Assembly (NCBI GenBank): GCA_019652555.1 | Contig: BPAJ01000002.1 | Location: forward strand, 262,403 to 326,402 | Source: Gammaproteobacteria bacterium | Lineage (GTDB): Bacteria; Pseudomonadota; Gammaproteobacteria; Magnimaribacterales; AG-339-G14 | Length of the DNA stretch: 64,000 nt | Direction: 5' to 3' | Shown here: positions 1-9,523 of the stretch, piece after piece | Position numbering within the stretch: the stretch's first letter is position 1 | Layout: each line of letters begins with the position of its first letter | Notes under the pieces: model-generated | Seen by the model: the letters and a program-made list of their open reading frames with translations, nothing else | Databases searched by the model: none | Told to the model about the DNA's origin: nothing | Translations under genes and position numbers: made by a program

Positions 1-1
1 A

Positions 2-265
2 TGTTTTCTTTTAGGATGTTCAAATTGGATATTAGCTGGCAATGCTTTTATGAATCCTTGGGTTCATTTACAAACTAAATCTCAAAATTACAAGCCGGTC
101 CCTTTTAATACCTCTCTCATTGCAGAGATGTCGGTTGAAGATTTCTATGAAAAAAAGGGCCATGAATTTATTGAGGTAGAAGTAAATTTGTTTGAAAGTA
201 AATCAAAGTCATGCGTTATGAGTATCAACTTACTAGCAATTTTTAAACTCAGAAATAATGAATGA
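2..265 (+). CDS. MaoC-like hotdog-fold acyl dehydratase/thioesterase, C-terminal part
   Basis: The reading frame is open to the left edge of the window, so the gene starts outside it; the first in-window ATG at 50 is internal. The visible 87 residues contain the pattern MNPWVHLQTKSQNY, then SVEDFYEKKGHEFIEVEV. This is the layout of the second half of MaoC/hotdog acyl dehydratase-like proteins (a W-I/V-H segment, then KKGHEF, then a beta strand). The substrate is probably an acyl-CoA or acyl-ACP, but the catalytic half is not visible. The family call is by recall of the pattern and is moderate; the exact reaction is unknown. Confidence 0.5.
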   Translation, partial: CFLLGCSNWILAGNAFMNPWVHLQTKSQNYKPVPFNTSLIAEMSVEDFYEKKGHEFIEVEVNLFESKSKSCVMSINLLAIFKLRNNE

Positions 266-302
266 TTAAAAAGTATCTGCTGGTTTTACCGAATGCAAAA
301 AA

Positions 303-461
303 TTATCTGATTAATTCACTAGCCAAACTTCCTAAGACAATAATTGTTACAACAAACCATATTGACCAACCATAAGGTTTAAGAGGACTTCCTTTCATTC
401 TAAGAGAAAACAAAGCCATATAAGAGGCCATAATCCATGCTATTAATAGAAAATAAAACAT
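303..461 (-). CDS. small membrane protein, 52 residues, unknown
   Basis: I read a clean 52-codon frame from ATG at 461 to TAA at 303. The protein begins MFYFLLIAWIMASYMALFSL, continues with a short polar turn RMKGSPLKPYG, and has a second hydrophobic stretch WSIWFVVTIIVLGSLA before the end. Two membrane helices with a basic loop are therefore likely. It starts 10 bases after the stop of the DUF1330 gene on the same strand, which suggests co-transcription. No family recognised. It could be a chance frame, but the two-helix layout and the operon spacing argue for a real gene. Confidence 0.5.
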   Translation of the reverse strand: MFYFLLIAWIMASYMALFSLRMKGSPLKPYGWSIWFVVTIIVLGSLASELIR

Positions 462-471
462 AATAGATTTT

Positions 472-774
472 CTAATATCCCTCTACAACGGCATAGAGTC
501 TTTTCGCTCCGCCATCTAATACTTTTAATGCTTGCTGATACTCTTCACTTTCATAAGCACTTATTGCTATTTCATACGAAGGAAATTCAACAACAACATT
601 TCTTGAATATTCGTCTCCCTCCTTAGTTTCTTGACGACCGCCTCTTACAATGAATTTTCCGTTAAATTTTTTTACTACCTCTTCAGCAAGTTTTCCATAT
701 TCCTGTTGTTTATCAGACGAGATTACATTTGCTTTTGCAACCCAATATCCTTTTTTTAAATTATTTTCAGTCAT
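472..774 (-). CDS. DUF1330 family protein
   Basis: A 100-residue protein with the DUF1330 pattern: KGYWVAKANV near the start (residues 8-17), Y26GKLAEEVVKKFNGKFIVRGG with the conserved G-R-G-G-like turn, VVVEFPSYEIAISAYESEEYQ (residues 60-80), then a C-terminal strand. The family has a dimeric ferredoxin-like alpha-beta barrel fold with no settled biochemical role. The full length matches the family (about 95-100 residues). It lies between the S51 peptidase gene (21 bases upstream) and the small membrane protein, all on the minus strand. Confidence 0.8.
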   Translation of the reverse strand: MTENNLKKGYWVAKANVISSDKQQEYGKLAEEVVKKFNGKFIVRGGRQETKEGDEYSRNVVVEFPSYEIAISAYESEEYQQALKVLDGGAKRLYAVVEGY

Positions 775-795
775 GATTTTTATTAATTAATTATT

Positions 796-1497
796 TTAAA
801 CAAGCATAATTTTTCTAAACTTTTTTTCCACAATCTCTTTCTTTTCTAGGAAAGTTCTATAGCTTCCTTTATCTTTTCTAAATACTACGGATTTAAATTC
901 TTTCTCATCTTTTATGTGCAACGCCACACCTCCATCAACTGCATACACATCTTTAATTTTTCCACTCATGAGGAACTTTTTAACTGCAGGTTTTCTTTCC
1001 GGTTCCTCATCATAATGAGGGCAACATGTTCCTTTAACAAAATTTAAACAAGACATGATTTTTAAATCCGAAGACCAAGAATCTGTTACTCCTTGCTGAA
1101 ACCAGCAGATCGCTCCAGCGCTTACGCCGCTCATCACCACTCCATTTCGATATGCTGTTCTTAAAATTTTATCAAGTCCCCAATCCTTCCATACAGCCAA
1201 CATACTCTTTGTATTGCCGCCACCTACAAAGATGGCATCTTGATTTAAAATGAGTTTTTTAAGGTCCGGAGTTCTTTTAAAAAAATCTAAATGCGTGGGT
1301 TCACAATCTAGTTTTGTAAAAGTGCTGTAATAATTTACTTTATAAGCCTCGTTATCACCGGTTGCTGTGGGAATAAAGCATATTTTTGGCTTTTTCTTTT
1401 TTGTTTGTTTCAAAATATATGCTTCTATTATTCCTTGACCCGGATTGGCGCCAAATCCCCCACCTCCAATCGCAATGATATTTCTTGATTTAGGCAT
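796..1497 (-). CDS. peptidase family S51 (PepE-like) protein
   Basis: 233 residues, the usual length for dipeptidase E relatives. The N-terminus IIAIGGGGFG and the later FVGGGNTKSMLAVW are typical of S51. The nucleophile serine is visible in the elbow GVSAGAICWF (about residue 126), and CPHYDEEPER supplies the usual histidine and glutamate region. The family cleaves peptides with N-terminal aspartate or acts on cyanophycin; I cannot tell the substrate. The ATG overlaps the end of the ABC permease gene by 8 bases, so translation is probably coupled. Confidence 0.8.
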   Translation of the reverse strand: MPKSRNIIAIGGGGFGANPGQGIIEAYILKQTKKKKPKICFIPTATGDNEAYKVNYYSTFTKLDCEPTHLDFFKRTPDLKKLILNQDAIFVGGGNTKSMLAVWKDWGLDKILRTAYRNGVVMSGVSAGAICWFQQGVTDSWSSDLKIMSCLNFVKGTCCPHYDEEPERKPAVKKFLMSGKIKDVYAVDGGVALHIKDEKEFKSVVFRKDKGSYRTFLEKKEIVEKKFRKIMLV

Positions 1498-3928
1498 CGA
1501 CTCCTCTCAAAACATCTTTAGGCGTTTTTGCGGTCAAATAAAAAGTAAATAAAGCAGCAATAATACCGATCACCAAAATAGATCCTAATGCGCCAATTAA
1601 AATTACATCCCAATAAATTTTAGGATTAATTTCAAATACTATTTCTTCAATGAAAAAAGTTGTAACAACGGCAAGCAAACTGCCAAGTACTCCAGCAAAA
1701 AATCCAATAGATAAATATTCTAAGAAGGTATTTTTTTGCATTGTTTTTTTATCTAATCCTAAGGTTTTTAAAATAGCATTTTGCTTTTCTCTTTGTTTAA
1801 AGCTTTCTTGAATTGTAGCCAGCATCAAGAATAATCCTGCTACTAATGTTAGTCCAAGAATTAGTTTTAAAGCTTGAGAAACTCTTGAAATGATGGATTG
1901 CACCTCTGAAATAATAGCTTCTAAAGAAATAAATGAAATAGTCGGGAAGGTTTTTACCAATTCAACAGCAACGGCTTCCTTTTCTTTAGGAATATGAAAA
2001 GAGGTAATGTAGGTAGATGAAATTTCTTTAAAATCATCTGGGTATCCGATTGCAAAAAAATTAGGACTAAAATTTTCCCAATTCACTTCTCTAATACTTT
2101 GTATGTAGCTATCAATTTTTCTGCCAGACACATCGATAAGAATTTCATCATTAAGCTTTAAATCATATCTTTCTGCAATCTCTGAAGAAATAGATATCCC
2201 ATTTCCTGACTCTTGGAACCAGCTTCCAGCTACCAGCTCATTTCCTTCTGGAAGATCCTTCATCCAGGTGAAATTGAATGTACGGTCTATTTCTTGCCCG
2301 GATAATTTTCGAAAGAATCTTGCACTCGTTACAGGAAAGATTGGCTCGGCACTTATTTCATTAAGCTTTAGAAATTTTTTTAGATTTTCTTTTTGACCTT
2401 CATAAATATTAAATAAAAGATTGTTAGGAGCTTTATCAGGTAAGGAGTTTTCCCAAGAAGAAACTAAATTTGTGGAGGCCGAATAGGCTACCAAACTTAA
2501 AGCAATTGCCACGGTAACTGAAACGATTTGCATTGAATTGAAAAGTTTTCTGCGACTCAATTCGAAGGCAAGCATTTTCATTGGTTTTAAAGGATTCAAT
2601 CCTAAAGGCTTAATGAAATTAAATGTGGTGTAGATCAAGAAAAAAATTAGGCCAGCAAAAGTTAAAATTGCGAAGAAAATAATATTTGTAAGTGCAAAGT
2701 CTTTAATAAAGAATATTAAAAGAACGTAAAAACTGCTTAGACCTCCAATTAAATAGAATGAAGAATTTAACTTATTTAAATTTCTTTCTGAGTTTCTCAA
2801 GATTGCATTTGGCGAGAGATTAAAAAGATTTCTTAACATTGGATAAGCAAACCCAAGCAAGCACAAAAAAGCAGTAACAAAAGAAATGAAGTAAGGCTCT
2901 GCTCCGGGTAAGGGTAGATTAGTTGGAAAGTAATCTTTCAAAAGCTCTGTGAAGGACAGTTGTACAGTCCAGCCAATTGAAATTCCAGCAACAAAGGAAA
3001 AAAAGGCTATAAAACAAAAAATTAAAATATAAGTATTTCTAATCTGTGAAGGAGACAAGCCCAAAGCTTTAAAAACAGCTACGTAATCGACGTGTCTCCT
3101 AGTAAATTGCAGTGAACAAATTGCTATCGCCAAGGAAGATAAAATTATTGCAAGCAAGGCTCCCAGTAGAAAGAAATTTGAAGCTCTTTCAATGGCTCTG
3201 CCAAGAGGACTAGCTTCATTATCAGGAGATGAGATTTCATCTCCAGGTTTTTTAATTGACTGAAAAAAAGTTTCCAGTTCAGATATGCTCTCTGGAGGTG
3301 CTAGAAAAAGATATGAGTATCTAACTCTGGAACCAGGCTGAATCACATTAGCGCTAACAAGGTCTGCAGAATTCATGATTGCCTTTGGAGCAAAGGCAAG
3401 AGATCCAGCACCTCTATCAGGTTCGGAAATAATTATTCCTTTTACAAGAAAATCCTTCTCGCCAATATTAATTTTTTCTCCCACCGCAGTAGATAGCAGA
3501 TTGGACAAACGAGCATCCAGCCACACTGTTCCAGCTTCAGGAGGAGTTTTCTTTATTTCTCTAATATTCTCATGATTAGCTAATTCGATTTCACCCACCA
3601 AAGGATAGGGCGAAGAGATAGATTTTATAGAGGCAAGTTGAAATTTTTCTTCAGAAGCTAATACAGATCCAAATTCATAAATTACCGTATAAGCATAATT
3701 TCCTTCAGGGAATTGCGTCTCATCCAAAGCCGAGCTAGATTCAAATTTTAAATCTCCTCCAAGGAACTGTTTGGATTCAAACATGAGAGATCCATCGAGT
3801 CGGTCAGTAAAAAAAGTTATTGAAGCAACTATCCCAACAGCCAAAGACAGAGATAAAAACATCAGAAGTAACTGTCCCGATTTGAACTCTCTCAAAAAGA
3901 TTCTTGATGCCAAAAATAAAATTTTCAT
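1490..3928 (-). CDS. ybbP: FtsX-like ABC transporter permease (YbbP type)
   Basis: A large inner-membrane protein, about 812 residues from the ATG at 3928 that overlaps the ATPase stop as ATGA; an upstream in-frame ATG at 3967 lies inside the ATPase gene and is less likely. It has an N-terminal helix (RIFLREFKSGQLLLMFLSLS), a large periplasmic domain, a FtsX-type helix block near residues 250-300, a second group of helices, another soluble domain, and a C-terminal helix block with TIQESFKQREKQNAILKTLG. This two-FtsX layout matches YbbP. The partner is the adjacent ATPase. The exported substrate is unknown; the neighbouring tesA is the same as in E. coli. Confidence 0.8.
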   Translation of the reverse strand: MKILFLASRIFLREFKSGQLLLMFLSLSLAVGIVASITFFTDRLDGSLMFESKQFLGGDLKFESSSALDETQFPEGNYAYTVIYEFGSVLASEEKFQLASIKSISSPYPLVGEIELANHENIREIKKTPPEAGTVWLDARLSNLLSTAVGEKINIGEKDFLVKGIIISEPDRGAGSLAFAPKAIMNSADLVSANVIQPGSRVRYSYLFLAPPESISELETFFQSIKKPGDEISSPDNEASPLGRAIERASNFFLLGALLAIILSSLAIAICSLQFTRRHVDYVAVFKALGLSPSQIRNTYILIFCFIAFFSFVAGISIGWTVQLSFTELLKDYFPTNLPLPGAEPYFISFVTAFLCLLGFAYPMLRNLFNLSPNAILRNSERNLNKLNSSFYLIGGLSSFYVLLIFFIKDFALTNIIFFAILTFAGLIFFLIYTTFNFIKPLGLNPLKPMKMLAFELSRRKLFNSMQIVSVTVAIALSLVAYSASTNLVSSWENSLPDKAPNNLLFNIYEGQKENLKKFLKLNEISAEPIFPVTSARFFRKLSGQEIDRTFNFTWMKDLPEGNELVAGSWFQESGNGISISSEIAERYDLKLNDEILIDVSGRKIDSYIQSIREVNWENFSPNFFAIGYPDDFKEISSTYITSFHIPKEKEAVAVELVKTFPTISFISLEAIISEVQSIISRVSQALKLILGLTLVAGLFLMLATIQESFKQREKQNAILKTLGLDKKTMQKNTFLEYLSIGFFAGVLGSLLAVVTTFFIEEIVFEINPKIYWDVILIGALGSILVIGIIAALFTFYLTAKTPKDVLRGVDA

Positions 3929-4584
3929 AGGATTTTTCCATCCATCAACTCTATTTTTTGATCGCATCTATTTGCTAAAGAAAGGTCGTGAGTGACAATT
4001 ATGAGAGCGCTTGAAGATTCTTGGAAAGCATCAAAGATAAGATCTGCAATCATTTCACTATTATTCGAATCTAAATTTCCAGTTGGCTCGTCACAAAAAA
4101 GTACTTCTGCTTCACAGGCAAATGCTCTTGCGATGGCAACACGTTGTTGTTCTCCTCCTGAAAGATTTTGAGGATAATGCAGCAGTCTGTTCTGCATACC
4201 TACTTTTTCAAGATAATTAATCGCAATATTTTTTGCGTCTTTTTTATTTTTGAGCTCAAGAGGCAGCATTACATTTTCAAGTGCATTAAGACCTGATAAA
4301 AGTTCAAAATTTTGAAAAACAAACGCCACAGATTCTTTTCTGATAGCAGCTCTTTCTTCTTCTGATAATAAATGCAGAGGTTTTTGATTTATGAAAATTT
4401 CTCCTGAGGTGGGTGAATCTAGTCCTGCTAAAATTCCAAGAAGAGTAGACTTCCCAGAACCAGAGGGACCAACGACTGCTAAAGAGGAAGCTGCCTGTAA
4501 ATTTAAACTTATATCGTCTAGTATGATAATTTCTTGATCGTTAAAAATTACCTTTTTAGACAAATTTCTTGCTTCTATAATCAT
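3925..4584 (-). CDS. ybbA: ABC transporter ATP-binding protein (YbbA/LolD-like)
   Basis: 219 residues from ATG at 4584 (a TTG one codon upstream is the only alternative). Walker A is GPSGSGKST, the Q-loop is FVFQNFELLSGL, the signature is LSGGEQQR and Walker B is VLFCDEPTGNLD, followed by the H-loop IIVTHD. This is the MacB/LolD/YbbA ATPase type that pairs with FtsX-like permeases. The gene ends in an ATGA overlap with the permease. Its start codon is only three bases from the divergent tesA start, so each promoter must lie within or beyond the other gene's 5' end. Confidence 0.85.
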   Translation of the reverse strand: MIIEARNLSKKVIFNDQEIIILDDISLNLQAASSLAVVGPSGSGKSTLLGILAGLDSPTSGEIFINQKPLHLLSEEERAAIRKESVAFVFQNFELLSGLNALENVMLPLELKNKKDAKNIAINYLEKVGMQNRLLHYPQNLSGGEQQRVAIARAFACEAEVLFCDEPTGNLDSNNSEMIADLIFDAFQESSSALIIVTHDLSLANRCDQKIELMDGKIL

Positions 4585-4587
4585 CAA

Positions 4588-5214
4588 ATGAATTTTTTAG
4601 AAAAAAATGGATTAAAAATATTTATTTTTTTATTTTTAACTTTTTTCTATTCTATCACTGCCCATACAAAGACGCTTTTGATTTTAGGAGACAGTATCTC
4701 TGCAGGCTATGGAATAAAAGAATCTGATAATTGGGTTAGGTTATTGGAAACTTCAGTTAACTCTCTTGGAACCAAATTAAATATAGTGAATTCCAGTGTC
4801 TCCGGGGATACAACAATTGGTGGTTTATCAAGAATCCAAAGCGACTTGAAAGAATACAAACCCGATTTCGTCTTAATAGAGCTTGGTGGAAATGATGGAA
4901 TGCGAGGCTATCCAATTGAAAATATTAAATCCAATCTTTTGCAAATATCCGATGCCGTCATTGAAGCCAATGCTATGCCTTTGATTATGCAAATTAGAAT
5001 TCCACCAAATTATGGAAAAAGATATGTTGCCGCTTTTGAAAGCATTTACTCTCAGATAGCAGAAGAAAAAAATCTTGTAATGCTATCGTTCTTATTGGAA
5101 AAGGTTGCATTGGATGAAAACCTTATGCAGCGTGATGGGATTCATCCTAACAGCAAAGCTCAGCCAATTATTGCCAATCAAGTGCAAGAGGAACTTTTAA
5201 GAATCATCAAATAA
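4588..5214 (+). CDS. tesA: TesA-like SGNH esterase / acyl-CoA thioesterase I
   Basis: About 208 residues from the ATG at 4588. The N-terminus LKIFIFLFLTFFYSITAHTK is a signal peptide, so the enzyme is periplasmic. SGNH blocks are all present: block I LGDSISAGYG (catalytic Ser), block II glycine in SSVSGDT, block III GGNDGMRG (Asn), and block V DGIHPN (Asp and His). The family hydrolyses acyl-CoA, lysophospholipids and aryl esters. It is divergent from the ABC pair, the same arrangement as in E. coli. Confidence 0.9.
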   Translation: MNFLEKNGLKIFIFLFLTFFYSITAHTKTLLILGDSISAGYGIKESDNWVRLLETSVNSLGTKLNIVNSSVSGDTTIGGLSRIQSDLKEYKPDFVLIELGGNDGMRGYPIENIKSNLLQISDAVIEANAMPLIMQIRIPPNYGKRYVAAFESIYSQIAEEKNLVMLSFLLEKVALDENLMQRDGIHPNSKAQPIIANQVQEELLRIIK

Positions 5215-5237
5215 AAACTTCTTTAATAAAGAATTAT

Positions 5238-8200
5238 TTATTGCATTTTGTAATTAAAACCAACCTTGATAAATCGTCCCAAAGGATTATGAGTATTAGG
5301 GTCGTAACTCATATCCCAATAAACAAATGGAGGTTTTTTATCGGTCAAGTTATAAACCGAAACAGAAAAATCAAAAGTTTTATCCCAGTTATAGGTATAA
5401 GTTGCATCCAAAGTTGTATGTGAAGTGCTTTGATTTCAGAAGACATTCTTCTACATCTTCATAAGCAGAAATATAATTTAGAGCCCCATAAAAGTTATGC
5501 TTGCTAGTTTTGTAATTTATAAAACCTTTTGCTTTTGTATTTGGCATTGAGCGACAACTATTAGATATATTGAAGAAGCCGTTGCAAGATAATGGATCTA
5601 CTACTTGAACACCATTTTTGAGGTAAGCAGCTACCTTATAGTCAATTATATAAGCTGCTTCCAGACCTGTAGAGATGGTACCAGCTCTGTAATCATCTTC
5701 ATATTTAACAAAAATATCCAAACCATCTGTCTCAGTTTTGGGCCCGTTTACAAATAAAGTAGTAATTCTGTTGATTTCTGAAGCATCAAAAGTTCCGTCA
5801 TTTATACCGCCTGGACCAAATACTTGTGTTCTTACTGCTGTCCTAAGGTCACCTCCAGCAGCATAAGCAGCTGCAAGTTTTGGAGCACTCTCTACAATGA
5901 TTGGATTATCGAAAACAAAATTATAATAATCAAAAGTTGCCTGCCAGTTATCGGTACCAAAATCCGTGATTAAACCTAGATTAAATGTTGTTGCCTCTTC
6001 TGGATCTAAATTTGTATTACCCGTTTTATCCACTGCTTTGAAAGCACCAGTCTGACCAATAAACTCTAGTTCTGTATACCTTTTATTCCATATTTCATCT
6101 GGGTGGGGCGCTCGAAATGTAGTTTGGCCAGTAAACCTGATCGTTAGGTCATCTGTAGCAATCCATCGCATGACAATCTTGGGATCTAATGAATTTACTT
6201 TATCGTAATCTTCGTATCTAAGTGCCAACTGCAAATCAAAATTATCAAGAAGAGGCAGAGCAAATTCAGCAAACAAAGAATCTATTTTTTGGTTGTCATC
6301 TCTACCAAAAGTTGGAGGTAAAAACATGAAAAGGCCGGTGGGATTATTGTTTAAACAATTTTCTCTTGAAGCTGTATTAGCGTTTAATGACGGCAGGTTA
6401 CATGGATACAGGTCCCCATCAAAAATATTTTGCCGAGCATTATATGAATTCAGACCAGGTAACGCAGGAGAGGATTGTTTGATATTGTAGTCACGTCTTT
6501 CATAACCAAATGCCCAAGCACCATCTCCTCCAGAAAAATTTCCCAAAAATCCTTGCAGGGTGAAATCTAAAGTCAACAAAGTAGATTCAGCTTCCACTCT
6601 TCCTGTATCAACTAACCAGGCTAAAAGCTCCTTGGAGTTAGCAAAATTAGAATCGTAATTCGGGTTTGGTCCCACTCGATCTCCAATAACATTTCCAACT
6701 TGATTATCATTTGTAAGACTATTTTGATTATCAAAAAAAGGCTGCTGAGCTTGTTCAACAGCATTGGAAAAGACATTTAAAAACTCACATCCATTGGGTC
6801 TAGAATCGGATGCAATATCAGCAATTATTGTATTATTCCCATCTGACAAAGTTGGGATGGGATCATTGTTATTTGCGTTTCCAAAATCAGTAATTGTGTA
6901 ACCACAATTTGGCCCGCCATAGCCAAATAATGCAGCTGTGTATTTATGTGCTTGTGTATCGGAAAAGGTAAGCGCACTTTCAGACATTGAATAATTAAGA
7001 CTTGCTGAATAATCAATTTCTGAATTCAGTTTTCCTCGAAATCAAAGGCGAACCTATAGGTATCGTATTTTCTCATCTCAACTTGGGCACCATTTACGTT
7101 TCCATTTGGGTTACCCGACGCTGCAAAAGGTCGCGTTCTCATTCTGTGATAGGAAGCTGGATCAGTGCCGTCAGCCCCCGTGAATTCAACGTTGTCCATC
7201 AGACCTTCAAAATCAGGAAATTGTGCAAACAGTCTTTGTAGTCCAGGGTGAATGTTTGGTACGTAACTTGAGTTGGGATCATTTGGCGGATAAGCAGGAG
7301 AGGTTGCATAACGGGGTACATCCGTTTTGCCATATGCAAATTCGACGTGAAAATCATGTTCATCAACTGATCCATTGAATTCCATCCAAAGTTGTGAGTT
7401 GGTTTGTCTCTCTTGAACGTTGTCGAAATAAGCGTAATTGAACCGGCATTTCCCTCCATGTCCCAATAGGTTAATTGTACTAGCGCCATTGACGCTATCG
7501 GTATAACTAAAGTTTTGATCACTCTCGGGTGTATGGTATCCACCTGCAGCGTTACATCCTGGATCACCCAATTCAACTTGAGACGTAGAATTATTTAGAG
7601 GCATGATAAAAGTTCCAGGATTTCCAATCGTAGACCAACCGCCATAAGGATTTTGACTCACACTTTTTTTGGTGAAGTCGGTATTTTTTGAGAAGAAGTC
7701 CGGTTTGTGTTGTTGTCCAAGTGATAAAAGAAAATTTGTACCATCATCAAGCTCGCTTCCATAAGTTATAGAAAACTCTTTTGCTTGATTTTCTGCACCA
7801 GGCATTCCTTTCGCAGCTAGGTTTACCTTTAAACCTTCAAAGTTAGAGTCGGTAATAAAATTTACCACACCAGCAATGGCATCTGAGCCATAAGTCGCTG
7901 CAGCTCCCTCTTTTAAAATTTCAATTCTACTCAAAGCAGCCATGGGTAAGTCGTGAAGGTTTACCGATCTGCCTGCACCTGTTCTAGAAGGCACTGTCAC
8001 CTGTCTTTTGCCATTTATCAAAACCAAAGTTCTGTTGGTTCCTAAGCCTCTTAAATTGATATTTGCGATTCCTTCAGCTTGGTTTGCACCAAACTGATTG
8101 GCTTCACCATCCATTCCAGAACTTCCCGGGACCATTTTTATGAGTTCAACAATATTTAAGTTTCCTTGAGCTGAAATTTCTTCTGCACTGAAAGTAGAAA

Positions 8201-8330
8201 TTGGAGAACCAGTATCAATTGGGGTTCCTTTTATCAAAGAACCCACTACTGTAACTTGCTCGTCTTGGGCAAAGCTATAATTTGCTAGCAGAGCAATATT
8301 AAGAAAAGCAAATATAATTTTTTTTGTCAT
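5238..8330 (-). CDS. TonB-dependent outer-membrane receptor, broken by frameshifts
   Basis: The N-terminus has a signal peptide (IIFAFLNIALLANYSFAQ), then a plug domain with TRTLVLINGKR-like and RIEILKEGAAATYGSDAIAG motifs. The first frame (8330 to 7026) runs into a stop; the barrel continues in another frame, where GKLNSEIDYSASLNYSMSES is readable from about 7030. One missing base near 7031-7033 explains this. A second shift near 5430-5445 restores a typical C-terminus, with TYTYNWDKTFDFSVSVYNLT and a final strand RFIKVGFNYKMQ ending at 5238. Corrected length is about 1030 residues, normal for large receptors of this type. The substrate is unknown. Both shifts could be sequencing errors; a real pseudogene is possible. 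Confidence 0.8.
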
Positions 8331-8473
8331 TTTAAAATCAATTTTTTACTGAAAATAATATTATCTCAATTTTTTTCACAAAGATAAGTTAATTAAATTT
8401 AATTTATAAAATCTTAAAGAAATAATTATTTGCTAGATAAGCTTATATCTTTGACGATATCGTTTATTGAAAT

Positions 8474-8492
8474 AATAATGAGAATCGTTATC
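8474..8492 (+). promoter_or_regulatory. Fur box upstream of the FTR1-like permease
   Basis: AATAATGAGAATCGTTATC matches the 19-base Fur consensus GATAATGATAATCATTATC at 16 of 19 positions. It lies about 30 bases before the start of the iron permease gene at 8524, and about 145 bases from the divergent TonB receptor start. Iron-dependent repression of the permease is the straightforward inference; control of the receptor is less certain. Confidence 0.75.
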
Positions 8493-8523
8493 ATTAAACT
8501 AATTAATACTTAGTTTAATTTTA

Positions 8524-9423
8524 ATGAATGAATTCATAATACTCTTTAGAGAAACTCTGGAAGCAGCTTTAATTGTTGGAATAATATATCTATTTCTTAC
8601 CAATAATAATGCTCCAACCCAAAAACTTTGGCTTGCAGTATTGTCGGCAATATTTGCGAGCATAGTAGTAGCTTATTTTATTTACTCCGCCCAAGAAGCA
8701 TTGGGTAATACGTCTTTGAAAGCTCTTTTTGAAGGTATCTTTATGTTTATCACTGCTATCTTTATCTGGTACGTAATTTTTTGGCTCTCAAAACATGTAA
8801 GTGACAGAAAACAGCTAGAAGAAGGAGCAGCCATTGCAATGAGTTCATCCTGGGGAGTATTTTTCTTAGTATTCTTCTCGATTATTCGAGAAGGTTTTGA
8901 AACCGTTGTCTTTTTACTTGCAAGTTTTTCAATGACTAAAAGTTTCTCCTATCTGGGATTTTTTGGAGGCATGTTTGCAGCATTGTTCTTAGTATATTTA
9001 CTGATTATTCAAGGTCGAAGATTCAACATTAGAGAGTTTTTTAAATACACTACTTTATTATTAGTATTTTTAGCATCAGGAATGATTGCTTACGGAACAC
9101 ATGAAGTAGAAAGTTATTTCGTAAAATCAAATAACCTGGAAGTTCTTGGCCTAGAAGATAAAAGTGATATTTCAAGACCATGGGACATTTTAAAGCCCAA
9201 AGATAAACTTCAAGAATCAGATATTTCAATTTTTTATTCTTATAATGTGAAAGGGGAGAATAAGTACACTCATATATTGCATGATAGCGGCAGTATAGGA
9301 TCTTTTCTTAAGGGATTTTTTGGGTACAACAGCAATCCAAATTATGTAGAACTTTATGCTTGGATTACTTCTTTGATCATAGGTTTGTTTTTCTGGAGAA
9401 GATTTTACTTCACAAGCTCATAG
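8524..9423 (+). CDS. FTR1-family iron permease
   Basis: 299 residues. It has the two REXXE iron-binding motifs of the family: RETLEA at residues 9-14 in the first helix and REGFE near residue 123 in the fourth helix. About seven hydrophobic helices are visible, with a soluble loop near residues 200-260 before the last helix (WITSLIIGLFFWRRF). The family moves ferric or ferrous iron across the inner membrane, in bacteria often as EfeU-type or FTR1-like permease. No EfeO/EfeB or multicopper oxidase partner is seen nearby. A Fur box lies just upstream and a Fur-controlled siderophore-type receptor follows. Confidence 0.85.
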   Translation: MNEFIILFRETLEAALIVGIIYLFLTNNNAPTQKLWLAVLSAIFASIVVAYFIYSAQEALGNTSLKALFEGIFMFITAIFIWYVIFWLSKHVSDRKQLEEGAAIAMSSSWGVFFLVFFSIIREGFETVVFLLASFSMTKSFSYLGFFGGMFAALFLVYLLIIQGRRFNIREFFKYTTLLLVFLASGMIAYGTHEVESYFVKSNNLEVLGLEDKSDISRPWDILKPKDKLQESDISIFYSYNVKGENKYTHILHDSGSIGSFLKGFFGYNSNPNYVELYAWITSLIIGLFFWRRFYFTSS

Positions 9424-9460
9424 GATGTTTATTTCTTATTGAGAATGAAACTCATTTGTA

Positions 9461-9489
9461 TTGACAATGCAAATGATAATCATTATCAT
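9461..9489 (+). promoter_or_regulatory. promoter with overlapping Fur box for the siderophore-type receptor
   Basis: TTGACA at 9461-9466 and TATCAT at 9484-9489 are 17 bases apart, a good sigma-70 promoter. The sequence from 9469 to 9487 matches the 19-base Fur consensus at 17 of 19 positions and covers the spacer and most of the -10 element. Repressor binding here would block RNA polymerase directly. The downstream gene starts at 9524 after a good ribosome site (AAGGAG). Confidence 0.85.
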
Positions 9490-9523
9490 TAAAAGCTAAC
9501 TATCGTTTAAGGAGATATTTCCT

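Noticed and set aside
6293..7576. Frames antisense or frame-shifted to the first TonB receptor
   Set aside because: Shadow frames of the receptor; their peptides have no domain features.
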